Shown: one piece after another, positions 1 through 5,845 of the stretch | Numbering within the stretch: position 1 is the first letter of the stretch | Layout: every line of letters begins with the position of its first letter | Origin: Burkholderiaceae bacterium | GTDB lineage: Bacteria > Pseudomonadota > Gammaproteobacteria > Burkholderiales > Burkholderiaceae | Direction: 5' to 3' | Length of the DNA stretch: 7,244 nt | Assembly: GCA_030151165.1 (NCBI GenBank) | Contig: JASLEM010000435.1 | Span: 1 to 7,244, forward strand | Translations under genes and position numbers: made by a program | Notes under the pieces: generated by a model | Told to the model about the DNA's origin: nothing | Seen by the model: the letters and a program-made list of their open reading frames with translations, nothing else | Databases searched by the model: none

Positions 1-1148
1 GGCACCGTGGTCGGCAGGTCGCGCGCCGGGGCCGACCACGCGCCGGCGGGGTTGCCGGCGGAGTTGCCGGCCGGATTGCCGGCATTCGCGCCCGGCGGCC
101 CGTCGGCGAGCGCGTCGGCGACGGCGATCACGCCCGGGTGCGCGGCCGGGAAGCCGCCGCCGGCGGCGTGCGCGTCGACCGCCGCCACGACCTGCTGGCG
201 GCGCGACAGCGCGACGTCGATCAGCCGCCCGAGCAGCAGGTCGTCCGGGCCCGACAGGCTCATGTTGATGATCTCGGCGTGATGCTCGATCGCGAAGTTC
301 AGCGCCTTCGCGAGGCTCAGCGAGTTGCACAGCGTCTGCTGCGCGCTCACCTGCCAGCAGGCGCGCAGCGCGAGCAGGCGGGCGTCGGGCGCGATGCCGA
401 CCATGCCGATGCCGTTGTCGGCGCGCGCGGCCACGAGGCCGGCGACGGCGGTGCCGTGCAGCTCGGGCACGTCGGGCCGGTCGCCGACGAAGTTCGCGCG
501 CAGCTCGATCGCGTTGGCGAGGTCGGGGTGCGACGCGTCGACGCCGCTGTCGACCACCGCGACCGTCACGCGCCGGCCGGTGGCGACGGCGTGGAGGTCG
601 TCCAGATGCCACTGGCTCGCGGCCGGCTGCAGCGGGTACAGCGGATCGGCGTGGCCCTGCGCCTGGAACTGGTTCATCGGCTGCGCCCACGCGACCTCCG
701 CGTGCGCCTGCAGCGACGCGAGGCTGGCCTCGAGCGCCGCGCCGGGCGGCAGCGCGAGCACGACGCAGTCCATGCCGAGCGTGGGCATGGGCCACTGCGT
801 GACGACGGTGAACCCGTGCGCGGCCGCGATGCGCGCGCCGACGCGCGCCTGCGACTGCGCGCGCGCCGCGTCGCCGTAGCCCGCGCCGCCGTACGAGCCG
901 TCGAGGCGCGCGTGCGCCGGTGGCGAGCGCAGCATCACGAGCACCTGGCGCGGCGCGTCGGCGGCCTGCGGCGCGGCGGCGATTTGCGGCGGCAGGCGCT
1001 CGAGCACGGGCGCCGACGCGATGGTGGCCGGCGAGATCGTCGCCGGCGTGCCGGACGCCGCGTCGTCCGCGCACGCCGACATCGCCGCCACGCCCAGCGC
1101 CAGGCCGGCGATCTGCGCTGCCCATCGCGACAAGGCACGCAGCGTCAT
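1..1148 (-). CDS. S8 (subtilisin-family) serine protease, predicted lipoprotein, 3' end beyond window
   Basis: Predicted surface or periplasmic endopeptidase. 382 residues are visible and the reading frame runs off the left edge. It starts at the ATG at 1148, which overlaps the anti-sigma stop as ATGA, so translational coupling is likely; no good Shine-Dalgarno is seen. Residues 1-25 form a signal peptide ending in a lipobox (MSAC, lipidated Cys26); Ala at +2 would favour the outer membrane. Residues 67-162 look like a subtilase propeptide. The catalytic domain follows: Asp200 in VAVVDSGVDASHPDL, His231 in HGTAVAGLVAA, and INMSLSGP at 293-301. The nucleophile Ser normally lies about 155-160 residues after the His, so it should fall just outside the window. 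The usual AAGN oxyanion-hole segment reads AAVDA (322-326), without the expected Asn. A short AGNP-type repeat lies at 354-369. Family assignment is firm; substrate and full activity are unknown. Confidence 0.93.
   Translation of the reverse strand, partial: MTLRALSRWAAQIAGLALGVAAMSACADDAASGTPATISPATIASAPVLERLPPQIAAAPQAADAPRQVLVMLRSPPAHARLDGSYGGAGYGDAARAQSQARVGARIAAAHGFTVVTQWPMPTLGMDCVVLALPPGAALEASLASLQAHAEVAWAQPMNQFQAQGHADPLYPLQPAASQWHLDDLHAVATGRRVTVAVVDSGVDASHPDLANAIELRANFVGDRPDVPELHGTAVAGLVAARADNGIGMVGIAPDARLLALRACWQVSAQQTLCNSLSLAKALNFAIEHHAEIINMSLSGPDDLLLGRLIDVALSRRQQVVAAVDAHAAGGGFPAAHPGVIAVADALADGPPGANAGNPAGNSAGNPAGAWSAPARDLPTTV
42..83. repeat. 12-bp tandem repeat inside the protease gene
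   Basis: About three and a half copies of a 12-bp unit (gccggcggggtt at 42-53, gccggcggagtt at 54-65, gccggccggatt at 66-77, then a partial copy). On the coding (minus) strand it encodes a Gly/Asn/Pro/Ala tetrapeptide repeat (AGN-P/S) at about residues 354-369 of the protease. It sits in the surface segment between the predicted oxyanion-hole region and the catalytic Ser region. It is probably a flexible loop that changes length by replication slippage; no function can be assigned. Confidence 0.7.
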
Positions 1149-1885
1149 CGCGGCGCCGCGCTTTCCAGCGCCTCGACGAGCGCGACGGCCTGTTCCTTGC
1201 GCAGCTTCTCGAGCGCGGCGGCGTAGCGTTCGCGCGGCAGGCGCACGACGTAGGCGTCGGTCACGGTCGGGCCGTCGACCAAGCGGGCGCCGCTGTCGTT
1301 GAGGCTGTGGCGGATCTGCGCCTCGGTCGCGTCCGGGCGGAAGCGGACGACGGCGGTGGCGCTGTCCTCGGCGGGCGCGGCGAGCGCGTGGAAATCGCCG
1401 GTGGACGACGACGCGACCGTGGTGCCGGACAGCGCCGGCGTCGACATCGGCCGCACCGTGAATCCGATCGCGACCAGCAGCGCCACCGACAGCATCGCCG
1501 GCGCCGCCCAGGCCCGCGACACGGGCCGGCCGCCGAAGGGCCAAGGCTTGAGCCCGCCGCGCTCGCGCCGCCGGCGCGGGAACGAGCCGCTGGCGTCGCC
1601 ATCGTTCCGGTCGTCGCCGCGCTGCGGCGGGCGCGTCTCGCCGCCCAGCAGCGCGCGCATCCTGGCCCAGCCTTCCTCGACGTCCACCTGCGCGCCGCCG
1701 GCCGGCTGCATCAGCTGCCAGTGGCGTTCGGTGTCGAGCTCGGCGCGGCAGGCGTCGCAGGTCGCGAGGTGCTCGTCGACCTGCGCGGCCTCGGCCGCGT
1801 CCAGCCGGCCGGTGAGGTACCACGGCAGCAGCTTCAGCACCGCGACGTGCGGGTCGGATTCGAGGTGGACGATCTGGCCGGTCAT
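1145..1885 (-). CDS. Zinc-finger anti-sigma factor with subtilase-propeptide-like periplasmic tail
   Basis: 246-aa membrane protein predicted to hold the adjacent ECF sigma factor inactive. An N-terminal cytoplasmic zf-HC2-type anti-sigma domain shows the H-x3-C-x2-C motif (His39, Cys43, Cys46), with a possible further ligand at His13. A basic, disordered linker (about 83-124) leads to one transmembrane segment at about 125-144. The periplasmic part (about 165-240) has the beta-alpha-beta-beta-alpha-beta look of an inhibitor I9/fervidolysin-type propeptide: TAVVRFRPDATEAQIRHSL, then GARLVDG, then DAYVVRLP, then AAALEKLRKEQAVALVEAL. The start is fixed by GGAGG seven bases upstream of the ATG. 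The gene lies 52 bp after the sigma stop and overlaps the protease start by ATGA. The anti-sigma role is well supported by motif and context; the propeptide-like reading is from pattern recognition only. Confidence 0.88.
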   Translation of the reverse strand: MTGQIVHLESDPHVAVLKLLPWYLTGRLDAAEAAQVDEHLATCDACRAELDTERHWQLMQPAGGAQVDVEEGWARMRALLGGETRPPQRGDDRNDGDASGSFPRRRRERGGLKPWPFGGRPVSRAWAAPAMLSVALLVAIGFTVRPMSTPALSGTTVASSSTGDFHALAAPAEDSATAVVRFRPDATEAQIRHSLNDSGARLVDGPTVTDAYVVRLPRERYAAALEKLRKEQAVALVEALESAAPR

Positions 1886-1892
1886 TGGGAAA

Positions 1893-1897
1893 CCTCC
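1893..1897 (-). promoter_or_regulatory. Ribosome binding site of the anti-sigma gene
   Basis: On the minus strand this reads GGAGG, seven bases before the ATG at 1885. It is the clearest Shine-Dalgarno in the cassette and fixes the anti-sigma start. Since the sigma and protease genes have weak or no such site, expression of the anti-sigma may be set independently of the sigma. Confidence 0.75.
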
Positions 1898-1937
1898 GTG
1901 CTTCGCGCCGCGGTCGTGAGAGTGATTGTCGGCATGC

Positions 1938-2582
1938 TCACAGCCAGTCGTCCAGTTGCCCCGCGAACGCGTTGCGCAGGCGCTTGCGGGCGTGGAACAT
2001 GCGCGTCTTGACGGTGTCGGTCGGGCACTCGACGATCTGCGCGATCTCGGGGTAGCTGAAGCCGTGGAAGTAGGTCAGCTCGACGGCGGCGCGCTGGTCG
2101 ACCGACAGCCCGCGCAACGCGATGTCGATCGCGGCGCGCGCCTGCGCGAGGCTCATGCGCGACTCGGGGTGCTCGGCGGCGTCGGCCAGCGGCTGGTCGT
2201 CGTCGAGGGCGTCGGGCATCGGCTCGTCGTGGCGGTCGATCGCCTTCAGCGCCTTGCGGTAGGCGATCGCGAAGATCCACGTCGAGACCTTGCTCGTGCC
2301 GTTGTAGCGCTCGGCCTGGTTCCAGACGACGTAGAGCGTGTCGTTGAGCACCTCCTCGACGAGGTGCTCCGGCCGCAGCATGCGGTGCAGGAAGCGGCAC
2401 AGGCGCGGGTGGTAGCGGCGGTAGAGCGTCTCGAACGCGGCCAGCTCGCGGCTGCACACGCTGACGATTAGGCGCCGATCCTCGACGTCGTCATGCGCGC
2501 CGCCGGTTGCGGACGGGGAGCGGCGGGGCTGCGCTGGCATGGGGGCGGGTTGCATGGTGGCGGAGGGTTGTCCGCCGTTCAT
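1938..2582 (-). CDS. ECF-type (sigma-70 family group 4) RNA polymerase sigma factor
   Basis: 214-aa alternative sigma factor that would direct RNA polymerase to its own regulon. Region 2 spans about 47-116 (LAAFETLYRRYHPRL, then VEEVLNDTLYVVW and KVSTWIFAIAYRKALKAI). An acidic linker of about 30 residues follows. Region 4 spans about 149-205 and contains the helix-turn-helix (SYPEIAQIVECPTDTVKTRM), which reads the -35 element. Region 3 is absent and the length is normal for ECF sigma factors. The first 30 residues are Pro/Ala-rich and not conserved-looking. The ATG at 2582 has only a weak purine stretch directly before it, so a start further inside (for example Met10 or Met15) is possible. 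The gene heads the sigma/anti-sigma/protease cassette and is probably released by the anti-sigma factor on an envelope signal. Family certain; regulon unknown. Confidence 0.95.
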   Translation of the reverse strand: MNGGQPSATMQPAPMPAQPRRSPSATGGAHDDVEDRRLIVSVCSRELAAFETLYRRYHPRLCRFLHRMLRPEHLVEEVLNDTLYVVWNQAERYNGTSKVSTWIFAIAYRKALKAIDRHDEPMPDALDDDQPLADAAEHPESRMSLAQARAAIDIALRGLSVDQRAAVELTYFHGFSYPEIAQIVECPTDTVKTRMFHARKRLRNAFAGQLDDWL

Positions 2583-2632
2583 TCCGCCAGGGTCGGGGAT
2601 GGTTCAAGGGCCGGCCGAGGCGGCTGCGAATG

Positions 2633-2648
2633 CGTGATTTTGGTCACG
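2633..2648. promoter_or_regulatory. CRP-like inverted repeat upstream of the sigma gene
   Basis: The sequence CGTGATTTTGGTCACG is a perfect 5-bp inverted repeat around a 6-bp centre, matching the GTGA-N6-TCAC core of CRP/Vfr-type sites. It is centred about 58 bp before the sigma start codon, in the 70-bp gap after the small gene. It could also be a short RNA hairpin behind that gene, but it has no U-tract and only five stem pairs. No convincing -35/-10 pair was found nearby. The dyad is directly visible; its role is inference. Confidence 0.35.
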
Positions 2649-2652
2649 GATC

Positions 2653-2931
2653 TCAACCGAACAACGCTTGCGCCGCCGACCGCAGGCTCGCGAACCAGTA
2701 AACGTCGCATCGAATCCCTCGTTCCTGCAGGTACACCTCGAAGCCACCGGACTGCTCGACGAGATACCGGCCGTCGTAGGTGCAAGGCTTGAAGCGAAAG
2801 AAATCTGACTGGCGAGCATCCGCCCGGAGGGCGTCGAACACCTCGCGCGTCTCGAACAGCTCCATCAGCCTGGATTCGTCGCCGCCCAATCGCGCGGCGA
2901 CGAGCTCGTCCAGCGCGGGAACGCCTGTCAT
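2653..2931 (-). CDS. Small hypothetical protein in a lower-GC segment
   Basis: 92-aa soluble protein that I do not recognise with certainty. The ATG at 2931 was chosen because the frame upstream of it, overlapping the hydrolase gene, is arginine-rich and shadow-like, and because a weak AGGG lies about ten bases before it. The protein looks genuine: an acidic helical N-terminal half (about 5-40) is followed by an aromatic C-terminal half (FFRFKPCTYDGRYLVEQ, then FEVYLQERGIRCDVYWFASL). The pattern VYxxERGxRxDxxxFxSxxxA recalls the C-terminal segment of small immunity-like proteins found near polymorphic toxins, but this is only a resemblance and no toxin gene is in view. There is no signal peptide or membrane segment. 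It lies 61 bp after the hydrolase gene, in the same direction, so they may be co-transcribed. GC is about 59% at 2641-2820, well below its neighbours. Confidence 0.72.
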   Translation of the reverse strand: MTGVPALDELVAARLGGDESRLMELFETREVFDALRADARQSDFFRFKPCTYDGRYLVEQSGGFEVYLQERGIRCDVYWFASLRSAAQALFG

Positions 2932-2992
2932 GTCGACGATGCCCTGGTCGACCGCGGCGAGCGGCTGCTCCCGGCGGCGCCGGCCGTCGCCA

Positions 2993-3964
2993 TCAGCAAC
3001 CCGCGACGCATTTCCCACCGCCGTCGAACTCCATCGTCCTGCCCGACAACGGCACATGCGCCGGCACCTTCACGGCCTTGAGGAAGGCCTCGGTCTTGCT
3101 GCCCGGGCGCACCTTGCCGTCGACCGTGCCGGCCTCGTTGGCGTGCGACGGGATGACCGACGCCGGCTTCACGAGCTCGTTGATGATGTACGCGGCCTCG
3201 GCCGGCCCGGTGGTGAAGGCGTCGCCCATGTTCATCACGGCGAGGCTCGCGTGGTAGTAGTCGCGGACGACGAGCGCCTGGTCGGCCAGGATGCCGGTGT
3301 CGCCGGACAGGTAGGCGACGAGCCCGTTGCTGAAGCGCAGCACGTAGCCGGTGGCCGGGCCGACGTCGCCCGCAATGCCGGCGGCCTTCATCGTCTTGCC
3401 GAGCTCGCCGCCGATGAAGTCGGGGTCGACGCCGTTGCTGTGCAGCGCCGCGACGGTCGCGATGCGCACGCCGCCCACCAGCACGCTGCCGCCGAAGCGC
3501 GCGAGGATCGCGTTCGACGGGTCGCCGCCGTTGGCCTTGAGGCGCGCCGCGAAGAACGGCGGCATCTCGCTGCCGGTGACGATCTTCGACTTCTTGGCGA
3601 GCGCGATCTCCACCGCGTTCGAGTTCGGCAGCGACGACACCGAGGTATCCGGCTTGTCGCACGCGCCGGCGTTGGGCGCCTTGGTGTGGACGTCGCCGAG
3701 GTGGTCGCCGTGCATGTGGCTGACGAGGATGACGTCGATCCGACCGAGGCGCGGGTCGGTGGCGCCGGCCACGCTGCGGCCCGGGTCGTAGAGGATGCGC
3801 GTGCCGTTCGGATCCTCGAACACGAGCGCGCGATCCTGCGCGCAGAACTCGCCGTCGATGCCGCCGAGCGGCGTGACCTTCACGGTCTGCGCGGTGGCCG
3901 GTCGGGCGAAGGCGAGGGCGGCGCAGGCGACACCGAGGGCCGCGAGCCAGGTCGAGCGATGCAT
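2993..3964 (-). CDS. Secreted metallo-beta-lactamase-fold hydrolase
   Basis: 323-aa periplasmic metal-dependent hydrolase of the MBL superfamily (beta-lactamase-like, UlaG-type). A Sec signal peptide covers about 1-25, with likely cleavage after ATA (25/26). The complete dinuclear metal ligand set is visible: His83, His85, Asp87 and His88 in SHMHGDH, His175 in AALHSNG, Asp222 in SGDTG and His274 in PSHANE. The start is supported by GGAG (3970-3973 on the other strand) about five bases before the ATG. It is transcribed divergently from the solute-binding protein gene, and the small hypothetical gene follows downstream. Substrate cannot be told from sequence: the superfamily includes lactonases, nucleases, phosphodiesterases and beta-lactamases, and this subgroup is not a classical antibiotic-resistance enzyme. 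Catalytic competence looks intact. Confidence 0.92.
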   Translation of the reverse strand: MHRSTWLAALGVACAALAFARPATAQTVKVTPLGGIDGEFCAQDRALVFEDPNGTRILYDPGRSVAGATDPRLGRIDVILVSHMHGDHLGDVHTKAPNAGACDKPDTSVSSLPNSNAVEIALAKKSKIVTGSEMPPFFAARLKANGGDPSNAILARFGGSVLVGGVRIATVAALHSNGVDPDFIGGELGKTMKAAGIAGDVGPATGYVLRFSNGLVAYLSGDTGILADQALVVRDYYHASLAVMNMGDAFTTGPAEAAYIINELVKPASVIPSHANEAGTVDGKVRPGSKTEAFLKAVKVPAHVPLSGRTMEFDGGGKCVAGC

Positions 3965-4126
3965 GGGAACTCCGTTGCGTGAGGAAGAACCGGCCGGCGC
4001 GGGCGACGACGGCGCCGCCGCGGAAAGTGGCGTGCATCTTACGGCCGGCTCGTTGAGCGCGCGTTAACGGGCGATGGGCACAATCCACGCGACGACCCGC
4101 TGGCCACACTCCGGAAAGGACGACGC
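3965..4126. other. Divergent intergenic region
   Basis: 162 bp between the start codons of the hydrolase (minus) and the solute-binding protein (plus), so it must hold promoters for both if they are transcribed from here. An 8-bp palindrome, CGTTAACG (4062-4069), lies in its most A+T-rich part. Minus-strand TAAGAT (4036-4041) and plus-strand CACAAT (4079-4084) are possible -10 elements, but neither has a properly spaced -35. Ribosome binding sites occur at both ends (3970-3973 and 4116-4120). Confidence 0.45.
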
Positions 4127-4993
4127 ATGAGCCGCATCTTTCGCACCGCCGACATCGCAGCGGGCGCGTCGCGTCGATGGGCGCTGGCCGGGGCCACCGC
4201 GTTCGCGATGGCGATCGCCGCCGTGTCGATCCCGGGCTGCACGATCTTCCCCACCGACCCGCGCGCCGGCGCGATCCACGAGCTGAGCGGCACCGGCCGC
4301 CTGCGCGCGGCCATCAACCTCGGCAACCCGATCCTCGCGAGCCGCGGGCCGGACGGCACACCCCAAGGGGTATCGGTCGACCTCGCGCGCGAGGCCGCGC
4401 GCCGCCTCGGCGTGACGCTGGAGCTCGTGCCGTTCGAGTCGGCCGGCGCGGTCGTCGAGGCGATGAAGGCGCACCGGGTCGACCTCGCCTTCGTCGCGAT
4501 CGACCCGGTGCGCGGCGCCGACGCCGACTACACGCCGCCCTACGTCGTGATCGAAGGCGCGTACCTCGTGCGCGACGCTTCGCCGCTGCAGCGCAACGAC
4601 GAGGTCGACCGCCCGGGCACGCGCGTGGCCGTCGGCCGCGGCAGCGCTTACGACCTGTTCCTCACGCGCGAGCTGAAGGCCGCGACGATCGTGCGCGCGC
4701 CGACCTCGCCGGCCGTCACCGACCTCTTCCTCGCGCAAGGCCTCGACGTCGCGGCCGGCGTGCGCCAGCAGCTTGAGGCCGACGCGCGCCGTGTCGGCGG
4801 CGTGCGCCTGTTGCCGGGGCGCTTCATGGTCATCGAGCAGGCGATGGCCGTGTGCAAGGGCTGCCACGACGCACGCGACTGGCTCGGCGGATTCGTCGCC
4901 GAGATGAAGTCCTCGGGCTTCGTCGCCGACGCGTTGAAGCGGCACGGCATCGAGGGCGCGACGGTCGCGCCGCCGGCCGGCGCGGGGACGTAG
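4127..4993 (+). CDS. Periplasmic solute-binding protein (amino-acid ABC transporter type, SBP_bac_3)
   Basis: 288-aa extracytoplasmic substrate-binding protein. The N-terminal signal (about 14-38) ends in IPGC, a lipobox-like site with an unusual Pro at -2; SRRW at 15-18 also loosely resembles a twin-arginine motif, so the export route is uncertain. The family pattern then runs: GRLRAAINLGNPILA (57-71), GVSVDLAREAARRLGV (81-96), an Ala/Val-rich segment with RVDLAFVAIDPVR (117-129), DYTPPYVVIEGAYLV (134-148), VAVGRGSAYDLFL (167-179), and a closing ExMKSSGFVADALKRHGI helix. AAGGA lies six bases before the ATG. No permease or ATPase gene is adjacent, so it is an orphan binding protein here. Oddly, where relatives have an AVGTPKGR-like stretch, this protein has AVCKGCHDAR, creating a CXXCH motif at 243-247. 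Family fairly sure; ligand unknown. Confidence 0.88.
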   Translation: MSRIFRTADIAAGASRRWALAGATAFAMAIAAVSIPGCTIFPTDPRAGAIHELSGTGRLRAAINLGNPILASRGPDGTPQGVSVDLAREAARRLGVTLELVPFESAGAVVEAMKAHRVDLAFVAIDPVRGADADYTPPYVVIEGAYLVRDASPLQRNDEVDRPGTRVAVGRGSAYDLFLTRELKAATIVRAPTSPAVTDLFLAQGLDVAAGVRQQLEADARRVGGVRLLPGRFMVIEQAMAVCKGCHDARDWLGGFVAEMKSSGFVADALKRHGIEGATVAPPAGAGT

Positions 4994-5008
4994 CGACGCC
5001 CGTCCGCC

Positions 5009-5845
5009 TCAGCGCAGTGCCCGCGTGCCGTCCGCCGACACCATCGCCGCCCCGTGCAGCCGATGCGACTTCACGACCGCGGCCACCACGCGCACCCCGG
5101 GCTCGGCGGCCGCGAGCCGGCGCAGCTCGGCCAGCGCGTCGCACGCGTAGGCGTTGCAGGTGCGCGAGCGCAGTTCGCGCGGCAGCGTGCAGCCGTGCTC
5201 GCCGTGGTGCAGGCAGGAGCCGGCGACGTGGCGGTCGGGGATGCGGCGCAGATAGGCGTCGACGGCGTCCGCCCAGGTCCGGCCGACGTGGTGTCGCAGC
5301 CAGCGGCGCAGGTCGTCCGCGCCGAGCCAGGCGTGGTGGTCGGCGCCCGAGCGGCAGCAGCGGCCGGCGCAGAAGGCGCAGAGGCGGTGGGCGATCGTGG
5401 GGGTGGCGGCGTCGGTTCGGTCGCCTCGGTTGCCTCGCGCATCGTCGGAGTCCGGATCGCTGTCGGCGGCGGCCTCGAGCGACCGCAGGTACTCGCGTTG
5501 CGCCGCGCGCTCGGCGTCGGTGGCGTCGACCAGCCGCGTGTCGTGGTCGCTCAGCCAGATCACCGGCGCGTTGCGCAGCCCGGGCTCGCTCCCGTCGTCG
5601 GCCGCCTTCTGGACGGCGTCGGCGAGCGCGGCCGTGCGCTCCGCGCGGCGGAGGTCGTCGATGGCGCGGCGCCGGCAGTCCATCGCGTCGCAGACGTCGC
5701 CGCGCAGCCGCTGCAGAGCGCTGAGCGGCGCGCCACACCGTCGGCAGGCGAACGACGCGCGCCCCGCGGGTCGGGCGCGTGCGTCACGCGCGCGCGCGGC
5801 GGGCGCGGCGGCAGGCTGGGCGACGATGGCGCGATTCGCGTCCAT
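5009..5845 (-). CDS. Cysteine-rich putative metal-binding protein (YkgJ-like cluster)
   Basis: 278-aa cytoplasmic protein with 12 cysteines in two groups. The N-terminal group, C34-x2-C37 and C52-x4-C57, looks like a zinc ribbon or knuckle. The C-terminal group, C156-x2-C159-x3-C163-C164, then C211, C219, C230 and C235 (GCTLPRELRSRTCNAY), resembles the zinc- or iron-chelating CxxCxxCC (YkgJ) family, in which such clusters may hold iron-sulfur or zinc. The two are joined by a charged helical stretch (about 58-125) and an acidic linker (128-145). There is no signal peptide or membrane segment. The ATG at 5845 has no clear Shine-Dalgarno. The stop is only 15 bp from the convergent solute-binding protein gene. 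Codon use matches the neighbours. The coding call is strong; the metal-binding role is inferred from Cys spacing, and the reaction, if any, is unknown. Confidence 0.8.
   Translation of the reverse strand: MDANRAIVAQPAAAPAARARDARARPAGRASFACRRCGAPLSALQRLRGDVCDAMDCRRRAIDDLRRAERTAALADAVQKAADDGSEPGLRNAPVIWLSDHDTRLVDATDAERAAQREYLRSLEAAADSDPDSDDARGNRGDRTDAATPTIAHRLCAFCAGRCCRSGADHHAWLGADDLRRWLRHHVGRTWADAVDAYLRRIPDRHVAGSCLHHGEHGCTLPRELRSRTCNAYACDALAELRRLAAAEPGVRVVAAVVKSHRLHGAAMVSADGTRALR

Noticed and set aside
138..1226. Plus-strand open frame of 362 aa antisense to the protease
   Set aside because: Low-complexity Arg/Val/His-rich product, while the minus strand shows the complete Asp and His subtilase motifs.
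920..2011. Long plus-strand open frame (363 aa) opposite the anti-sigma and protease genes
   Set aside because: Its product is Arg/Ala-rich without any recognisable domain, and it lies antisense to two genes with clear motifs; long antisense frames are expected at this GC content.
2603..2608. Minus-strand TGAACC as an autoregulatory ECF -35 element
   Set aside because: No matching -10 (CGTC-like) at 16-17 bp downstream; that spacing falls in the sigma start codon.
2653..3057. Longer 134-aa version of the small gene starting at 3057
   Set aside because: The extra 42 residues overlap the hydrolase gene by 65 bp and are Arg-rich with shadow-like composition; the ATG at 2931 is more credible.
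2780..3982. Plus-strand frame of 400 aa opposite the hydrolase
   Set aside because: The opposite strand has a signal peptide and seven correctly placed MBL metal ligands.
4053..4084. TTGAGC ... CACAAT as a sigma-70 promoter for the solute-binding protein
   Set aside because: The spacer is 20 bp, and each box is only a partial match.
2928..4109. Minus-strand frame of 393 aa, including a 21-codon tail (MATAGAAG...) between the hydrolase and the small gene
   Set aside because: Most of it is a shifted-frame shadow of the hydrolase; the tail joins TGATG and ATGA junctions, but its composition is shadow-like and nothing else supports translation.
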